This document shows, one piece after another, positions 5,624-11,428 of a stretch of 16,774 nt of DNA (the first letter of the stretch is position 1; every line of letters starts with the position of its first letter). The notes beneath the pieces were generated by a model. That model had not been told where the DNA came from, ran no database searches, and saw nothing but the letters and a program-made list of their open reading frames with translations. Both the position numbers and the translations under genes were made by a program. The stretch is from Actinomycetota bacterium (GTDB lineage Bacteria; Actinomycetota; Thermoleophilia; Gaiellales; Gaiellaceae), in assembly GCA_013695295.1 (NCBI GenBank), contig JACDAS010000274.1:1-16774 (forward strand), read 5' to 3'.

Positions 5624-6007
5624 CAGCTTGGCCATCGCCCGAAGCAGCTTCCATGCGATGGCGGAGTTGGACTCGACTAGGGGTCGGAAGTCCCAGGCCG
5701 TGAGGCCGTAGCAGAGGAGCGCTGTATCGGCTTTGACGGTCGCCGTCCGCTTCCCATCGTCGATCAGCGCGATCTCGCCGAAGTAGTCCCCCGAGCGGTA
5801 GGTGCGAACAACCTCCCCCCGCAAGGTGACGCTCGCCTCGCCCTCGCCGACGATGAAGAAGCCGACGCCGCTCTGGCCCTCCTCCGCGATCGTGTCACCC
5901 GCGTCGAATCGCCGCTCCTTGAACGAGTCTGCGAGCTGCGCCAGCTCGCGTCGTCCGAGATCTGCAAACAGCGGAACTCGCTCGATCAGCTCCACGGGGG
6001 CGGGCAT
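5594..6007 (-). CDS. Stand-alone cyclic nucleotide-binding (Crp-type) domain protein
   Basis: The 137-residue protein consists of one cNMP-binding beta-roll and a C-terminal helix. Seen: 'VELIERVPLFADLGRRELAQ' (5-24), the usual entry helix; 'FDAGDTIAEEGQSGVGFFIV' (34-53); and the phosphate-binding cassette 'GDYFGEIALIDDGKRTATVK' (73-92) with F-G-E-x-A-L and R87, the residues that hold the cyclic phosphate. It ends after helix 'WKLLRAMAKLLRQAQQ' with no helix-turn-helix, so it is not a complete Crp/Fnr regulator. Such single domains can serve as sensors acting through protein contacts. The ATG follows TAGAAT by 7 bases, so it probably has its own leaderless transcript. The gene ends inside the convergent glycerate kinase gene (30-bp tail overlap), so the transcripts are partly antisense. 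Whether it binds cAMP or another ligand is unknown. Confidence 0.88.
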   Translation of the reverse strand: MPAPVELIERVPLFADLGRRELAQLADSFKERRFDAGDTIAEEGQSGVGFFIVGEGEASVTLRGEVVRTYRSGDYFGEIALIDDGKRTATVKADTALLCYGLTAWDFRPLVESNSAIAWKLLRAMAKLLRQAQQRDS

Positions 6008-6014
6008 CGAGCCG

Positions 6015-6020
6015 ATTCTA
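6015..6020 (-). promoter_or_regulatory. -10 box (TAGAAT) of the cNMP-domain gene
   Basis: Minus-strand TAGAAT, a near-consensus -10, lies 7 bases before the ATG at 6007. It falls in the 33-bp gap after xseB, so the gene can be expressed apart from xseAB. Confidence 0.55.
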
Positions 6021-6040
6021 CGACACCGCGGCCCCTGCGC

Positions 6041-6253
6041 CTATTTCTCCGGCTTCGCGGCGTCCGCGCGGCGCACGAGTTCCTCGATCCTCCCCTGGGC
6101 GGCATCGAGCCTGCTGAGGCACAGGCGATACAGGTCCTCGCCCCGCTCCCAGAGGCCGATCGACTCCTCGAGCGTGGCCTCCCCCCGCTCGAGTCGCTCG
6201 ACGATCGACTCGAGCTCCCGCTGGGCCTCCTCGAACCGAAGCTCCTCGCTCAC
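6041..6253 (-). CDS. xseB: Exodeoxyribonuclease VII small subunit
   Basis: The product is 70 residues, the usual size for XseB. Family signature: 'RFEEAQRELESIVERLERGE' followed by 'ATLEESIGLWERGEDLYRLC', two long amphipathic helices forming the helical hairpin that wraps the large subunit. Exonuclease VII degrades single-stranded DNA from both ends into oligonucleotides and takes part in repair. The start is a GTG (6251-6253) overlapping the xseA stop codon by 4 bases (GTGA), so translation is coupled and gives the stoichiometric excess of small subunit the complex needs. The C-terminus is Lys/Ala-rich. There is no visible anomaly. Confidence 0.95.
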   Translation of the reverse strand: MSEELRFEEAQRELESIVERLERGEATLEESIGLWERGEDLYRLCLSRLDAAQGRIEELVRRADAAKPEK

Positions 6254-7404
6254 GGACGCGTCTCTTGGACGCGGGCGCCGAAGCTGCCGGATGCAACTCG
6301 GACGTCCACCGTCTCGCCGGGCGCGAGTCGACCGGCCTCCCGGACCAGCCGGTCACCGCTCCGCACGATCGCATAGCCGCGATCCAGCGTTCCCTGAGGC
6401 GAGAGGGCCCGCAACCGCGCCGCGGCATGCTCGAGCCCGGCTCGGCGCCGCTCGAGCAGGAGCGCGGGCGCCCGGCGCAGCCGCCCGTGGGCGTGGGAGA
6501 GCCTGAGGCCGTGGTGCTCGACCCGCCGGTGCACGCCGCGGGCGATCCCCGCCCGGGCGCGGTCGAGTCGGGCGATAAGCTCGACGACGTCGGGAACGAC
6601 CAGCCTCCCGGCAGCCGTCGGCGTCGAGGCACGGGCATCCGCGGCCAGGTCGCAGAGCGGCGTGTCCTGCTCGTGGCCGACCGCGCTGACGACCGGGACC
6701 GGGCACTCCGCCACCGCGCGGACCAGCCGCTCCTCGCTGAACGCAAGGAGATCCTCGAAGCTGCCGCCTCCCCGCGCAAGGACGACGACGTCCAACTCCG
6801 GCAGGCCGGCGAGCTCCTGCAGGACGGCCACGATCGCACCCGCCGCGCGTGGCCCCTGCACGTAGGTCTCGGCCACCACGACGCGGGCTGGCGGGAAGCG
6901 CGCGACGATCGTCGTGAGCACGTCCTGCTTTGCGGCCGCGTCGCTTCCGGTCACGAGCCCGATCCGGCGGGGAAGGAGGGGGAGGGGACGCTTGCGCGCC
7001 GGGTCGAAGAGGCCCTCGGCGGCGAGTTTGCGCTTGAGGCGTTCCAGGGCGGCCAGGTGCTCCCCGAGGCCGAACCGCTCGATCGAGAGCGCCCGCAGCC
7101 TGAAGTCCCCGCGGGCTTCCCAGAGCTCGGGCCGGCCGTAGACGTGCACGCGCTCGCCGTCCAGGAGGTCGAGGCGCAGGGCGTCGAACTGGCCGCGCGG
7201 CATCGAGACGCCGAGGCACGCGCCCTCCGCGGGATCCTTGAGCGTGAAGAACACGCTCTGCCAGGCCAGCTGCCGGCGTAGCTCGGTTACTTCGCCCTCG
7301 ACCCAGACGGTGGGCAGCCGCTGGATCCAGCCGGCGACGCCCCGGTTGAAGGCGCCGACCGCGTAGACCTTGCGGTCGCCGTACTCGAGTGCTTCCACCT
7401 TCAT
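6250..7404 (-). CDS. xseA: Exodeoxyribonuclease VII large subunit
   Basis: The product is 384 residues, slightly short of the roughly 400-450 typical of XseA. The N-terminal OB-fold spans about residues 1-115 ('VWVEGEVTELRRQLAWQSVF', 'FTLKDP'). The catalytic core has 'RIGLVTGSDAAAKQDVLTTI', 'VVVLARGGGSFEDLLAFSEE' and 'VSAVGHEQDTPLCDLAADAR', continuing 'ASTPTAA'. The GGGS-x-E-D-L, GHE-x-D and D-x-R-A-x-T-P blocks are the conserved nuclease motifs. A basic coiled-coil segment follows (about 265-340), and a C-terminal 'TLDRGYAIVRSGDRLV' is also typical. The enzyme is a cytosolic single-strand exonuclease with XseB. The ATG at 7402-7404 begins just before the OB-fold; neither a Shine-Dalgarno nor a close -10 is evident in the 182-bp space upstream. 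Confidence 0.96.
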   Translation of the reverse strand: MKVEALEYGDRKVYAVGAFNRGVAGWIQRLPTVWVEGEVTELRRQLAWQSVFFTLKDPAEGACLGVSMPRGQFDALRLDLLDGERVHVYGRPELWEARGDFRLRALSIERFGLGEHLAALERLKRKLAAEGLFDPARKRPLPLLPRRIGLVTGSDAAAKQDVLTTIVARFPPARVVVAETYVQGPRAAGAIVAVLQELAGLPELDVVVLARGGGSFEDLLAFSEERLVRAVAECPVPVVSAVGHEQDTPLCDLAADARASTPTAAGRLVVPDVVELIARLDRARAGIARGVHRRVEHHGLRLSHAHGRLRRAPALLLERRRAGLEHAAARLRALSPQGTLDRGYAIVRSGDRLVREAGRLAPGETVDVRVASGSFGARVQETRP

Positions 7405-7586
7405 CGCCGGTCAAGGATGCCACGCGTTCCGCCGGCGGAGCAGCGATCCGCGGTCGTGGGGACCGGCGGCCGCCGGGCCGGCCCGTCGTGACCGAGTCCG
7501 ACCTCACTCGACGGCCTCGTGGCAAGTGCCCGAGACTCCTCGAGGCACACGCACGCGGCCCGCTCGACCGCTGAGCCTGGAGGGCT
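7405..7586. other. 182-bp space upstream of xseA, no convincing gene
   Basis: This stretch contains one perfect 14-bp palindrome, CCGGCGGCCGCCGG (7463-7476), which could fold into a short hairpin on either strand, and GC-rich filler. A short plus-strand frame (7389-7574) exists but has no ribosome-binding site, no -10 and no recognisable motif. The xseA promoter may lie here, but I cannot place it. Confidence 0.4.
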
Positions 7587-7781
7587 CTAGAGGAGGATCT
7601 CGGCCGCTGTTTCGGGACGGCAGCCGCGCAGCAGCAGGTCGACCGAGCGATGGAGGTCGGCCTCCGAGTGGGCGAGCTTTTCGGCGAGCGGCAGCGGGTA
7701 GCCCGCCTCGACAAGGATGTGGAGTCGCCAGCTCTCGACTTTCGAGCGCTCGCTGTAATCGGTCTCGGCGGTCTGGGTCAT
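7587..7781 (-). CDS. Small conserved-looking helical protein (64 aa), function unknown
   Basis: I cannot name this protein. Its sequence is compact and helical: 'VESWRLHILVEAGYPLPLAE' (about 15-34) then 'KLAHSEADLHRSVDLLLRGC' (35-54) and 'RPETAAEILL'. Three short helices with a Gly-Tyr-Pro turn after the first resemble the layout of a UBA-like or helical-hairpin domain, and the pattern of Trp-Arg-x-His, Gly-Tyr-Pro, Val-Asp-Leu and Gly-Cys looks conserved rather than random. The first 12 residues are polar and probably disordered. It is transcribed in the same direction as its neighbours, 73 bases after the coiled-coil gene. AGGAGG lies 22 bases upstream of the ATG, too far to be a normal ribosome-binding site, and no in-frame start lies closer. 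A real gene is likely because codon bias matches; function is unknown. Confidence 0.65.
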   Translation of the reverse strand: MTQTAETDYSERSKVESWRLHILVEAGYPLPLAEKLAHSEADLHRSVDLLLRGCRPETAAEILL

Positions 7782-7854
7782 GTCGTCAGGCGCTTTCGTT
7801 CGCCCTCCTCTAGACGAACCCTCTCAGCGAGAAGTTGCGGTCTTAACACAATGT

Positions 7855-8979
7855 TCAATCCCCGGCTGGCATGCGGATCCTCGTCCGGTCAAACGTGGAG
7901 TCGATTCGGGCGGCGAGCTCTCTGAGCCTCGCCTCGAGGACGCCCCGCTCGACCTCGCCCTCCTTCGCGGCCTCCTTCACGCGCTCACGGAGGGTTGCCT
8001 CGGCGTCGGAGAGCCGGCGCTCCAGCGAGGCGATGAACTCGTCGCGCTGGCGCTCGAGGCCGGCCGTGATCTGGCGCAGGCGCTTATCGAGGCGCTGCCC
8101 GCCCGCGTCGCCGACCTGGGTGAGCCGCTCGCCCAGGATCGTGTCGGCCTCGCGAGCAAAGACGGCGACCGCCCGATCGAGCTCGCGCGAGAGCCGCCGG
8201 GCCGCCTCCTCCCGCGCCACCTTGATCGAGCCGTCGAACTGCTGGCTGGCCGCCTCCGCAAAGCGCTGCGCCTCCCGCGAGACCGCGCGGCGGAGCTGCT
8301 CGACCTGTCGGCGCTCGGAGTCGGCGAGCGCCGACTGCATCCTTCCGACCGCCTCGGCGGCCTCGCGCTCGACCTGCTCGGTAAGCTCGCGCTCCCGGCG
8401 CCGCAACCGCTCACCGACCTCGTGGAGCGCGCGGCGGCGCTCGGTCGAATGTGTCTCGAGCTCGGAGGTCGCGGTTGCAACGGCGTCCTCGGTTGCCCGT
8501 TCGAGCTCCGCCCGGAGTCGCGCGAGCGAGGCGTGGTACTCCTCGCTCGCGGCCTTCAACCGGTCGGCGTCGGCCGCCATCCGGGCCTCCGCCTGCGACA
8601 TCAGCTGCCGCTGGCGCTGCTCGAACGTGGCGAACTGACCGATCAAGCCCTGCTGCACCCGCTCCACGTCCTCCGCCCAGGCTGCGAGCTTCGCGGCGAC
8701 GCTTTCCTGCACCGCCGAGAGCGTGCGGCTGAGCTCGATCGCTGCTCGATCCTCTCGCTCTGCGACCTCGCGGCGCCGCTCCTCTGCGATCCGGCGCTCC
8801 TCCGCGGCGAGGAGCGAGACGGACTCCGCGCGGGCGCGGGCGAGTGTCCGTTCGAGCTCGGCGGCGCGCTCCGCCGCCTCGCGCTCGATCAGCGCGTCGA
8901 GCCGGGCGAGGGCGCCTGAGAGCGCCTCTTCGCCGGGGGGTGCTTCGACGCCTCGCTTCCTGAACGGCACGCCGGCCAT
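7855..8979 (-). CDS. Long alpha-helical coiled-coil protein (374 aa)
   Basis: The product is almost wholly Glu/Arg/Ala-rich heptads from about residue 25 to 365, for example 'LIEREAAERAAELERTLARA' and 'AEERRIAEERRREVAEREDR'. There is no signal peptide, no hydrophobic segment and no enzyme motif. Only the first 15 residues ('MAGVPFRKRGVEAPP') and the end ('STFDRTRIRMPAGD') look non-helical. The composition resembles filament-forming or scaffolding proteins (DivIVA/Wag31-like, Scy-like or apolipoprotein-like), but no family motif identifies it. The open frame continues upstream past 8979, but that part overlaps the membrane-protein gene in another frame, so I place the start at the ATG at 8977-8979, 29 bases after that gene. 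It is probably in the same transcript as menG and the UbiA-like gene. A cytoskeletal or envelope role is inference. Confidence 0.75.
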   Translation of the reverse strand: MAGVPFRKRGVEAPPGEEALSGALARLDALIEREAAERAAELERTLARARAESVSLLAAEERRIAEERRREVAEREDRAAIELSRTLSAVQESVAAKLAAWAEDVERVQQGLIGQFATFEQRQRQLMSQAEARMAADADRLKAASEEYHASLARLRAELERATEDAVATATSELETHSTERRRALHEVGERLRRRERELTEQVEREAAEAVGRMQSALADSERRQVEQLRRAVSREAQRFAEAASQQFDGSIKVAREEAARRLSRELDRAVAVFAREADTILGERLTQVGDAGGQRLDKRLRQITAGLERQRDEFIASLERRLSDAEATLRERVKEAAKEGEVERGVLEARLRELAARIDSTFDRTRIRMPAGD

Positions 8980-9008
8980 GGTAGTTCGTCTCGGAGGCTC
9001 TGAAGCGT

Positions 9009-9740
9009 CTAGCCGACGCGGAGCACGACCAGCGCCGTCGCCAGGAGGACGATCGCGGCGGCGAGAGTACGGAGCGCTGCCTCGGCGGGCCCGAGCAGAA
9101 GCTCTGCGGTGACCGGCTCCGAGCCGCCCCCGTCCAGCTCGAGCGCACCGGAGACGCGCTGCACGTGGCGGCGCACCCTGCGGGCGTGGGTCGAGAGGCG
9201 GCGTTGGGCGAGGCTGGCGCAGGCCGCGAATCCGGCAGCCAGCAGTGCCCCTGCGGAGATGGTCCCTGCGCTCGCGAAGTAGCCTGTCAGCAGGGGAAAC
9301 GCACCCCAGGCGAGCGCGAAGGTCGCGTCGTTGTGCAGCACCCCTCCTGCGAGCTCGAGGTTGTAGGCGACGACGAGCACGGTGCCGACGGCCACGAACC
9401 CGAGCAGCCACAGGTCGAACGCGATCGCGCCGGCGACTCCGATCGCGACCGCCCCGGCGATCGCGACGACGGCCAGGCCGCCGAGGACCCGGTCGGGGAT
9501 CCTCGTACGCAGTGGGTGCCCGCTCAGCTCGTCGAGCGCGTGCGCGCCGATCCCCACTGCGAGGAAGAAGGCCGCGAGCGCGGCTAGCAGGCGCCCGACG
9601 CGAAGCTCCGGCGCGAGCGCGGCGCCGATCGCCACGTAGCTCAGGTGCCAGAGGCTGTACGGCACGTGGAGCAGCGTGACGTAGTCGCGCCACCCCGCCG
9701 GCGCCAGCGCGTAGAACGCCGGGCGCACCTCGTCGCTCAT
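9009..9740 (-). CDS. UbiA-superfamily-like membrane protein with degenerate Asp-rich motif
   Basis: This 243-residue polytopic protein has about six to seven hydrophobic segments. After TM1-2, 'AHALDELSGHPLRTRIPDR' (about 66-84) lines up with the first motif of UbiA/MenA prenyltransferases (N-D-x-x-D-x-x-x-D-G-x-x-x-R-T), but only one Asp, the Gly-His and the Arg-Thr remain. 'YNLELAGGVLHNDATFALAW' followed by 'GAFPLLTGYF' resembles the second conserved loop. UbiA-type enzymes attach polyprenyl chains to aromatic rings using Mg-bound diphosphate through the Asp motifs. With these weakened it may be a divergent prenyltransferase or a non-catalytic relative. The ATG is 1 base after the MenG-like gene's stop, strongly suggesting joint function in menaquinone or another prenyl lipid. 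The C-terminus holds a basic cytosolic loop 'RRLSTHARRVRRHVQR' before a last TM. The homology rests on motif reading only. Confidence 0.62.
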   Translation of the reverse strand: MSDEVRPAFYALAPAGWRDYVTLLHVPYSLWHLSYVAIGAALAPELRVGRLLAALAAFFLAVGIGAHALDELSGHPLRTRIPDRVLGGLAVVAIAGAVAIGVAGAIAFDLWLLGFVAVGTVLVVAYNLELAGGVLHNDATFALAWGAFPLLTGYFASAGTISAGALLAAGFAACASLAQRRLSTHARRVRRHVQRVSGALELDGGGSEPVTAELLLGPAEAALRTLAAAIVLLATALVVLRVG

Positions 9741-9741
9741 C

Positions 9742-10455
9742 TCAGCGGCTCCCCCAGGTGACGACGCCCCCGCCGAGGCTCAGGCGGCGGCTGCGGACGT
9801 CGCGGATCCCAGCTCCGTGCCAGAGGTCCCGCGTCCGCGCGGGCGGAAAGCGCCTGTCGAAGTCTCGGATGCTCGCTCCGAGGAAGGAGCCGACGGCGCC
9901 CCAGGCCGGGGAGACTGCCCGACCGAGGAGGGGGAGCCCGGCCCGGACGTACAGCTCCCAGGCCGGGCGCCAGAGGCCCCGCGGGACGGCGAACTCCAGC
10001 GAGGCGATCGTCCCGCCCGGACGCACCACCCGCGCGAGCTCGGAGAGCGTCTCCGCCGGCTGCTCGACGTAGCGCAGGAGGTACGTGAAGGTCAGGCCGT
10101 CGAAGGAGGCGTCCTCGAACGGCAACTGCTCGGCCCGGCCCTGCACGAGCGAGATCCGCCCGGCGAGTCCCGCCCGTGCGACGCGCTGCCTAGCCGTCTC
10201 GAGCATCTCGGGACTCTGGTCGAGCGCGACGACCGAGCAGCCGGTCCGTCGGCTCAGCTCGACCGCGACAGCGGCGGTCCCCGTGGCCACGTCGAGGATG
10301 CGGTCGCCGGGGCGTGCGCGCACGCGCGAGACGAGATAGCGGCGCCAGCGCGGGTCCTGGCCGAACGAGAGGAGGGCCGCATAGCGGTCGTAGGTCGGGC
10401 CGAGGGGAGCGAAGAGCTTCCGCGCCTCGCGGCTCCGTCCGGACACCGCTCCCAT
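9742..10455 (-). CDS. menG: MenG/UbiE-like SAM-dependent methyltransferase
   Basis: The product is 237 residues. 'RKLFAPLGPTYDRYAALLSF' (12-31) matches the N-terminal F-x-x-I-A-P-x-Y-D-x-x-N/L region of UbiE/MenG. Motif I is 'DRILDVATGTAAVAVELSRR' (51-70), the acidic ribose-binding residue is D79 in 'VVALDQSPEML', motif II is 'LPFEDASFDGLTFTYLLRYV' (111-130), and 'RPGGTIASLEF' (145-155) follows. UbiE has 'LPF-D-x-x-F-D-x-x-x-x-x-x-G-L-R-N-V' and 'GG-x-x-x-x-L-E-F', a close fit. MenG methylates demethylmenaquinone in the last step of menaquinone synthesis. I chose the ATG at 10453-10455 because it is 8 bases past a -10 box and the frame extension beyond it overlaps the divergent gene. The UbiA-like gene follows after 1 base. 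Class I methyltransferase is certain; MenG specifically is probable. Confidence 0.82.
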   Translation of the reverse strand: MGAVSGRSREARKLFAPLGPTYDRYAALLSFGQDPRWRRYLVSRVRARPGDRILDVATGTAAVAVELSRRTGCSVVALDQSPEMLETARQRVARAGLAGRISLVQGRAEQLPFEDASFDGLTFTYLLRYVEQPAETLSELARVVRPGGTIASLEFAVPRGLWRPAWELYVRAGLPLLGRAVSPAWGAVGSFLGASIRDFDRRFPPARTRDLWHGAGIRDVRSRRLSLGGGVVTWGSR

Positions 10456-10463
10456 CTGGGGCG

Positions 10464-10473
10464 AGTCTATTCT
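10464..10473. promoter_or_regulatory. Overlapping back-to-back -10 boxes (bidirectional promoter)
   Basis: In AGTCTATTCT, the plus strand reads TATTCT (10468-10473), exactly 6 bases before the GTG at 10480. The minus strand reads TAGACT (10469-10464), 8 bases before the menG-like ATG at 10455. The two hexamers share the TA step at 10468-10469, and the two start codons are only 24 bases apart. One melted region could fire in either direction. Confidence 0.6.
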
Positions 10474-10479
10474 TGCCCC

Positions 10480-11034
10480 GTGCCGCTGAGCGAGGATCTG
10501 GCCAGCGCAGCGGCCGCCGCTCGAGCTTACGCCGACGACGAGGAGGAGCTGGCCGCTGTGATCCCTGCGGAGCCAGCAGGCGCCGTTCGCGTCTATCTCT
10601 GCGCCTTCGGCCGCGAAGGCGAGCAGAAGCGCTGGCTGGCGCTCGATCGGGAGGGCCGACCGCTCCACGACCGCAGGCTCCTGCGCGAGGCGGTCTCGAT
10701 CGCCGCCATGTGCGAGCTGGCCGAGGAGGTAGCCGGGGGAGGCGACCTCGAGGAGCTCCGTCGGCAGCTCGTGGCCCTGCGAGTCACCGAGAACCCGCCC
10801 GGGATCGATGAGGCCGAGCGGGCCGCGCTGGCGCTCGAGCAGCTGCTCGGACGAGCGCCCCGCGTCGCCTCGCCGGGCTACCTGGACGAGGTCGGCGGCG
10901 CCACGCGGCGCCTCGAGCAGGCGCTGGGAGGCACCGGCACGTCGCCGTTCGCGAGCGCGATGACGAGCGCCGTGGGCTCGATCGACGAGCTGACCCGAGA
11001 CGTGGAGGGCAACTACAAGCTCCAGCTCGGCTGA
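10480..11034 (+). CDS. Unrecognised cytosolic helical protein (184 aa)
   Basis: No family is recognised. The N-terminal half mixes strands and helices: 'AAVIPAEPAGAVRVYLCAFG', then 'QKRWLALDREGRPLHDRRLL'. The pattern of Val-Tyr-Leu-Cys-Ala-Phe followed by Trp-Leu-Ala-Leu-Asp looks like a small beta-hairpin domain. The rest is helical and Glu/Leu/Arg-rich, ending in 'SMTSAVGSIDELTRDVEGNY'-like sequence (exact end residues 166-184 include 'GSIDELTRDVEGNYKLQLG'). There is no signal peptide and no membrane segment. The GTG at 10480 is 6 bases after TATTCT, which supports a leaderless start; upstream extension would overlap the menG-like gene. It is followed by another small unknown gene and proline dehydrogenase, all in the same direction, but each has its own -10 candidate. 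Reality as a gene is supported by codon bias and promoter; function is unknown. Confidence 0.75.
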   Translation: MPLSEDLASAAAAARAYADDEEELAAVIPAEPAGAVRVYLCAFGREGEQKRWLALDREGRPLHDRRLLREAVSIAAMCELAEEVAGGGDLEELRRQLVALRVTENPPGIDEAERAALALEQLLGRAPRVASPGYLDEVGGATRRLEQALGGTGTSPFASAMTSAVGSIDELTRDVEGNYKLQLG

Positions 11035-11074
11035 GGTCGGGCCGCCGCCGCCCGCCCGACTGCTCGGAAACCGG

Positions 11075-11080
11075 CACAAT
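11075..11080 (+). promoter_or_regulatory. Weak -10 box (CACAAT) before the 98-aa gene
   Basis: CACAAT lies 6 bases before the ATG at 11087, the same geometry as other promoters here, but the first base is C rather than T. It is the least certain of the set. Confidence 0.35.
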
Positions 11081-11086
11081 GCGCCT

Positions 11087-11383
11087 ATGGAGGGCGGCGG
11101 TTTCGGCTTCCCGTTCGGGGGCGACCCGGAGGATCTCCTCCGCGGCCTGCGCGAGTTCGCCGAGCAGCAGTCGGAGACGGTCGCCGCTACCCAGCGAGAG
11201 CAGTTCGCGACGCTGACGCTGAACACCGCCGTCGAGCTGACGGCGGCGGCGTTGAAGCGGATCGAGGCCTCGGGCTCGCCCGCGGAGCAGGCGAGCGCGC
11301 TCCGCGAGGCGATGCGGGTGCTCTTCCCGGAGGCGGTGGCCCTCGTCAGCGCCGCTCGCCAGGGGTTCATGCGCGAGCGCTGA
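11087..11383 (+). CDS. Unrecognised small helical protein (98 aa)
   Basis: I do not recognise this protein. It starts with a Gly/Phe-rich tail 'MEGGGFGFPFGGDPEDLLRG', then runs as amphipathic helices: 'LREFAEQQSETVAATQREQF', 'ATLTLNTAVELTAAALKRIE', 'EQASALREAMRVLFPEAVAL'. There are no Cys, no membrane segment and no catalytic motif. The Gly/Phe-rich head resembles heads of small chaperone-like or phasin-like proteins only in composition, so I do not assign one. The ATG follows CACAAT by 6 bases, and 52 bases separate it from the preceding unknown gene. Codon choice is typical of the window, and the frame stops cleanly 45 bases before proline dehydrogenase. Confidence 0.7.
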   Translation: MEGGGFGFPFGGDPEDLLRGLREFAEQQSETVAATQREQFATLTLNTAVELTAAALKRIEASGSPAEQASALREAMRVLFPEAVALVSAARQGFMRER

Positions 11384-11412
11384 GCCCCGACGTCCGCCGC
11401 GAGTCGGCCGCA

Positions 11413-11418
11413 TAGAAT
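11413..11418 (+). promoter_or_regulatory. -10 box (TAGAAT) of proline dehydrogenase
   Basis: TAGAAT lies 10 bases before the GTG at 11429, so a transcript would have at most about 3-4 leader bases. The same hexamer is found before the cNMP-domain gene. Confidence 0.5.
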
Positions 11419-11428
11419 CGGCGCGCCC

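Noticed and set aside
7463..7476. 14-bp palindrome CCGGCGGCCGCCGG
   Set aside because: Palindromes built only of G and C arise easily at this base composition; no terminator position or repeat elsewhere in the window supports a function.
7389..7574. 61-codon plus-strand frame upstream of xseA
   Set aside because: No promoter, no ribosome-binding site, no motif; it overlaps the likely xseA control region.
8980..9693. Upstream extension of the coiled-coil frame to 9693
   Set aside because: The extension overlaps the UbiA-like gene in another frame and translates to Arg/Ala-rich noise; the coiled coil begins after the ATG at 8979.
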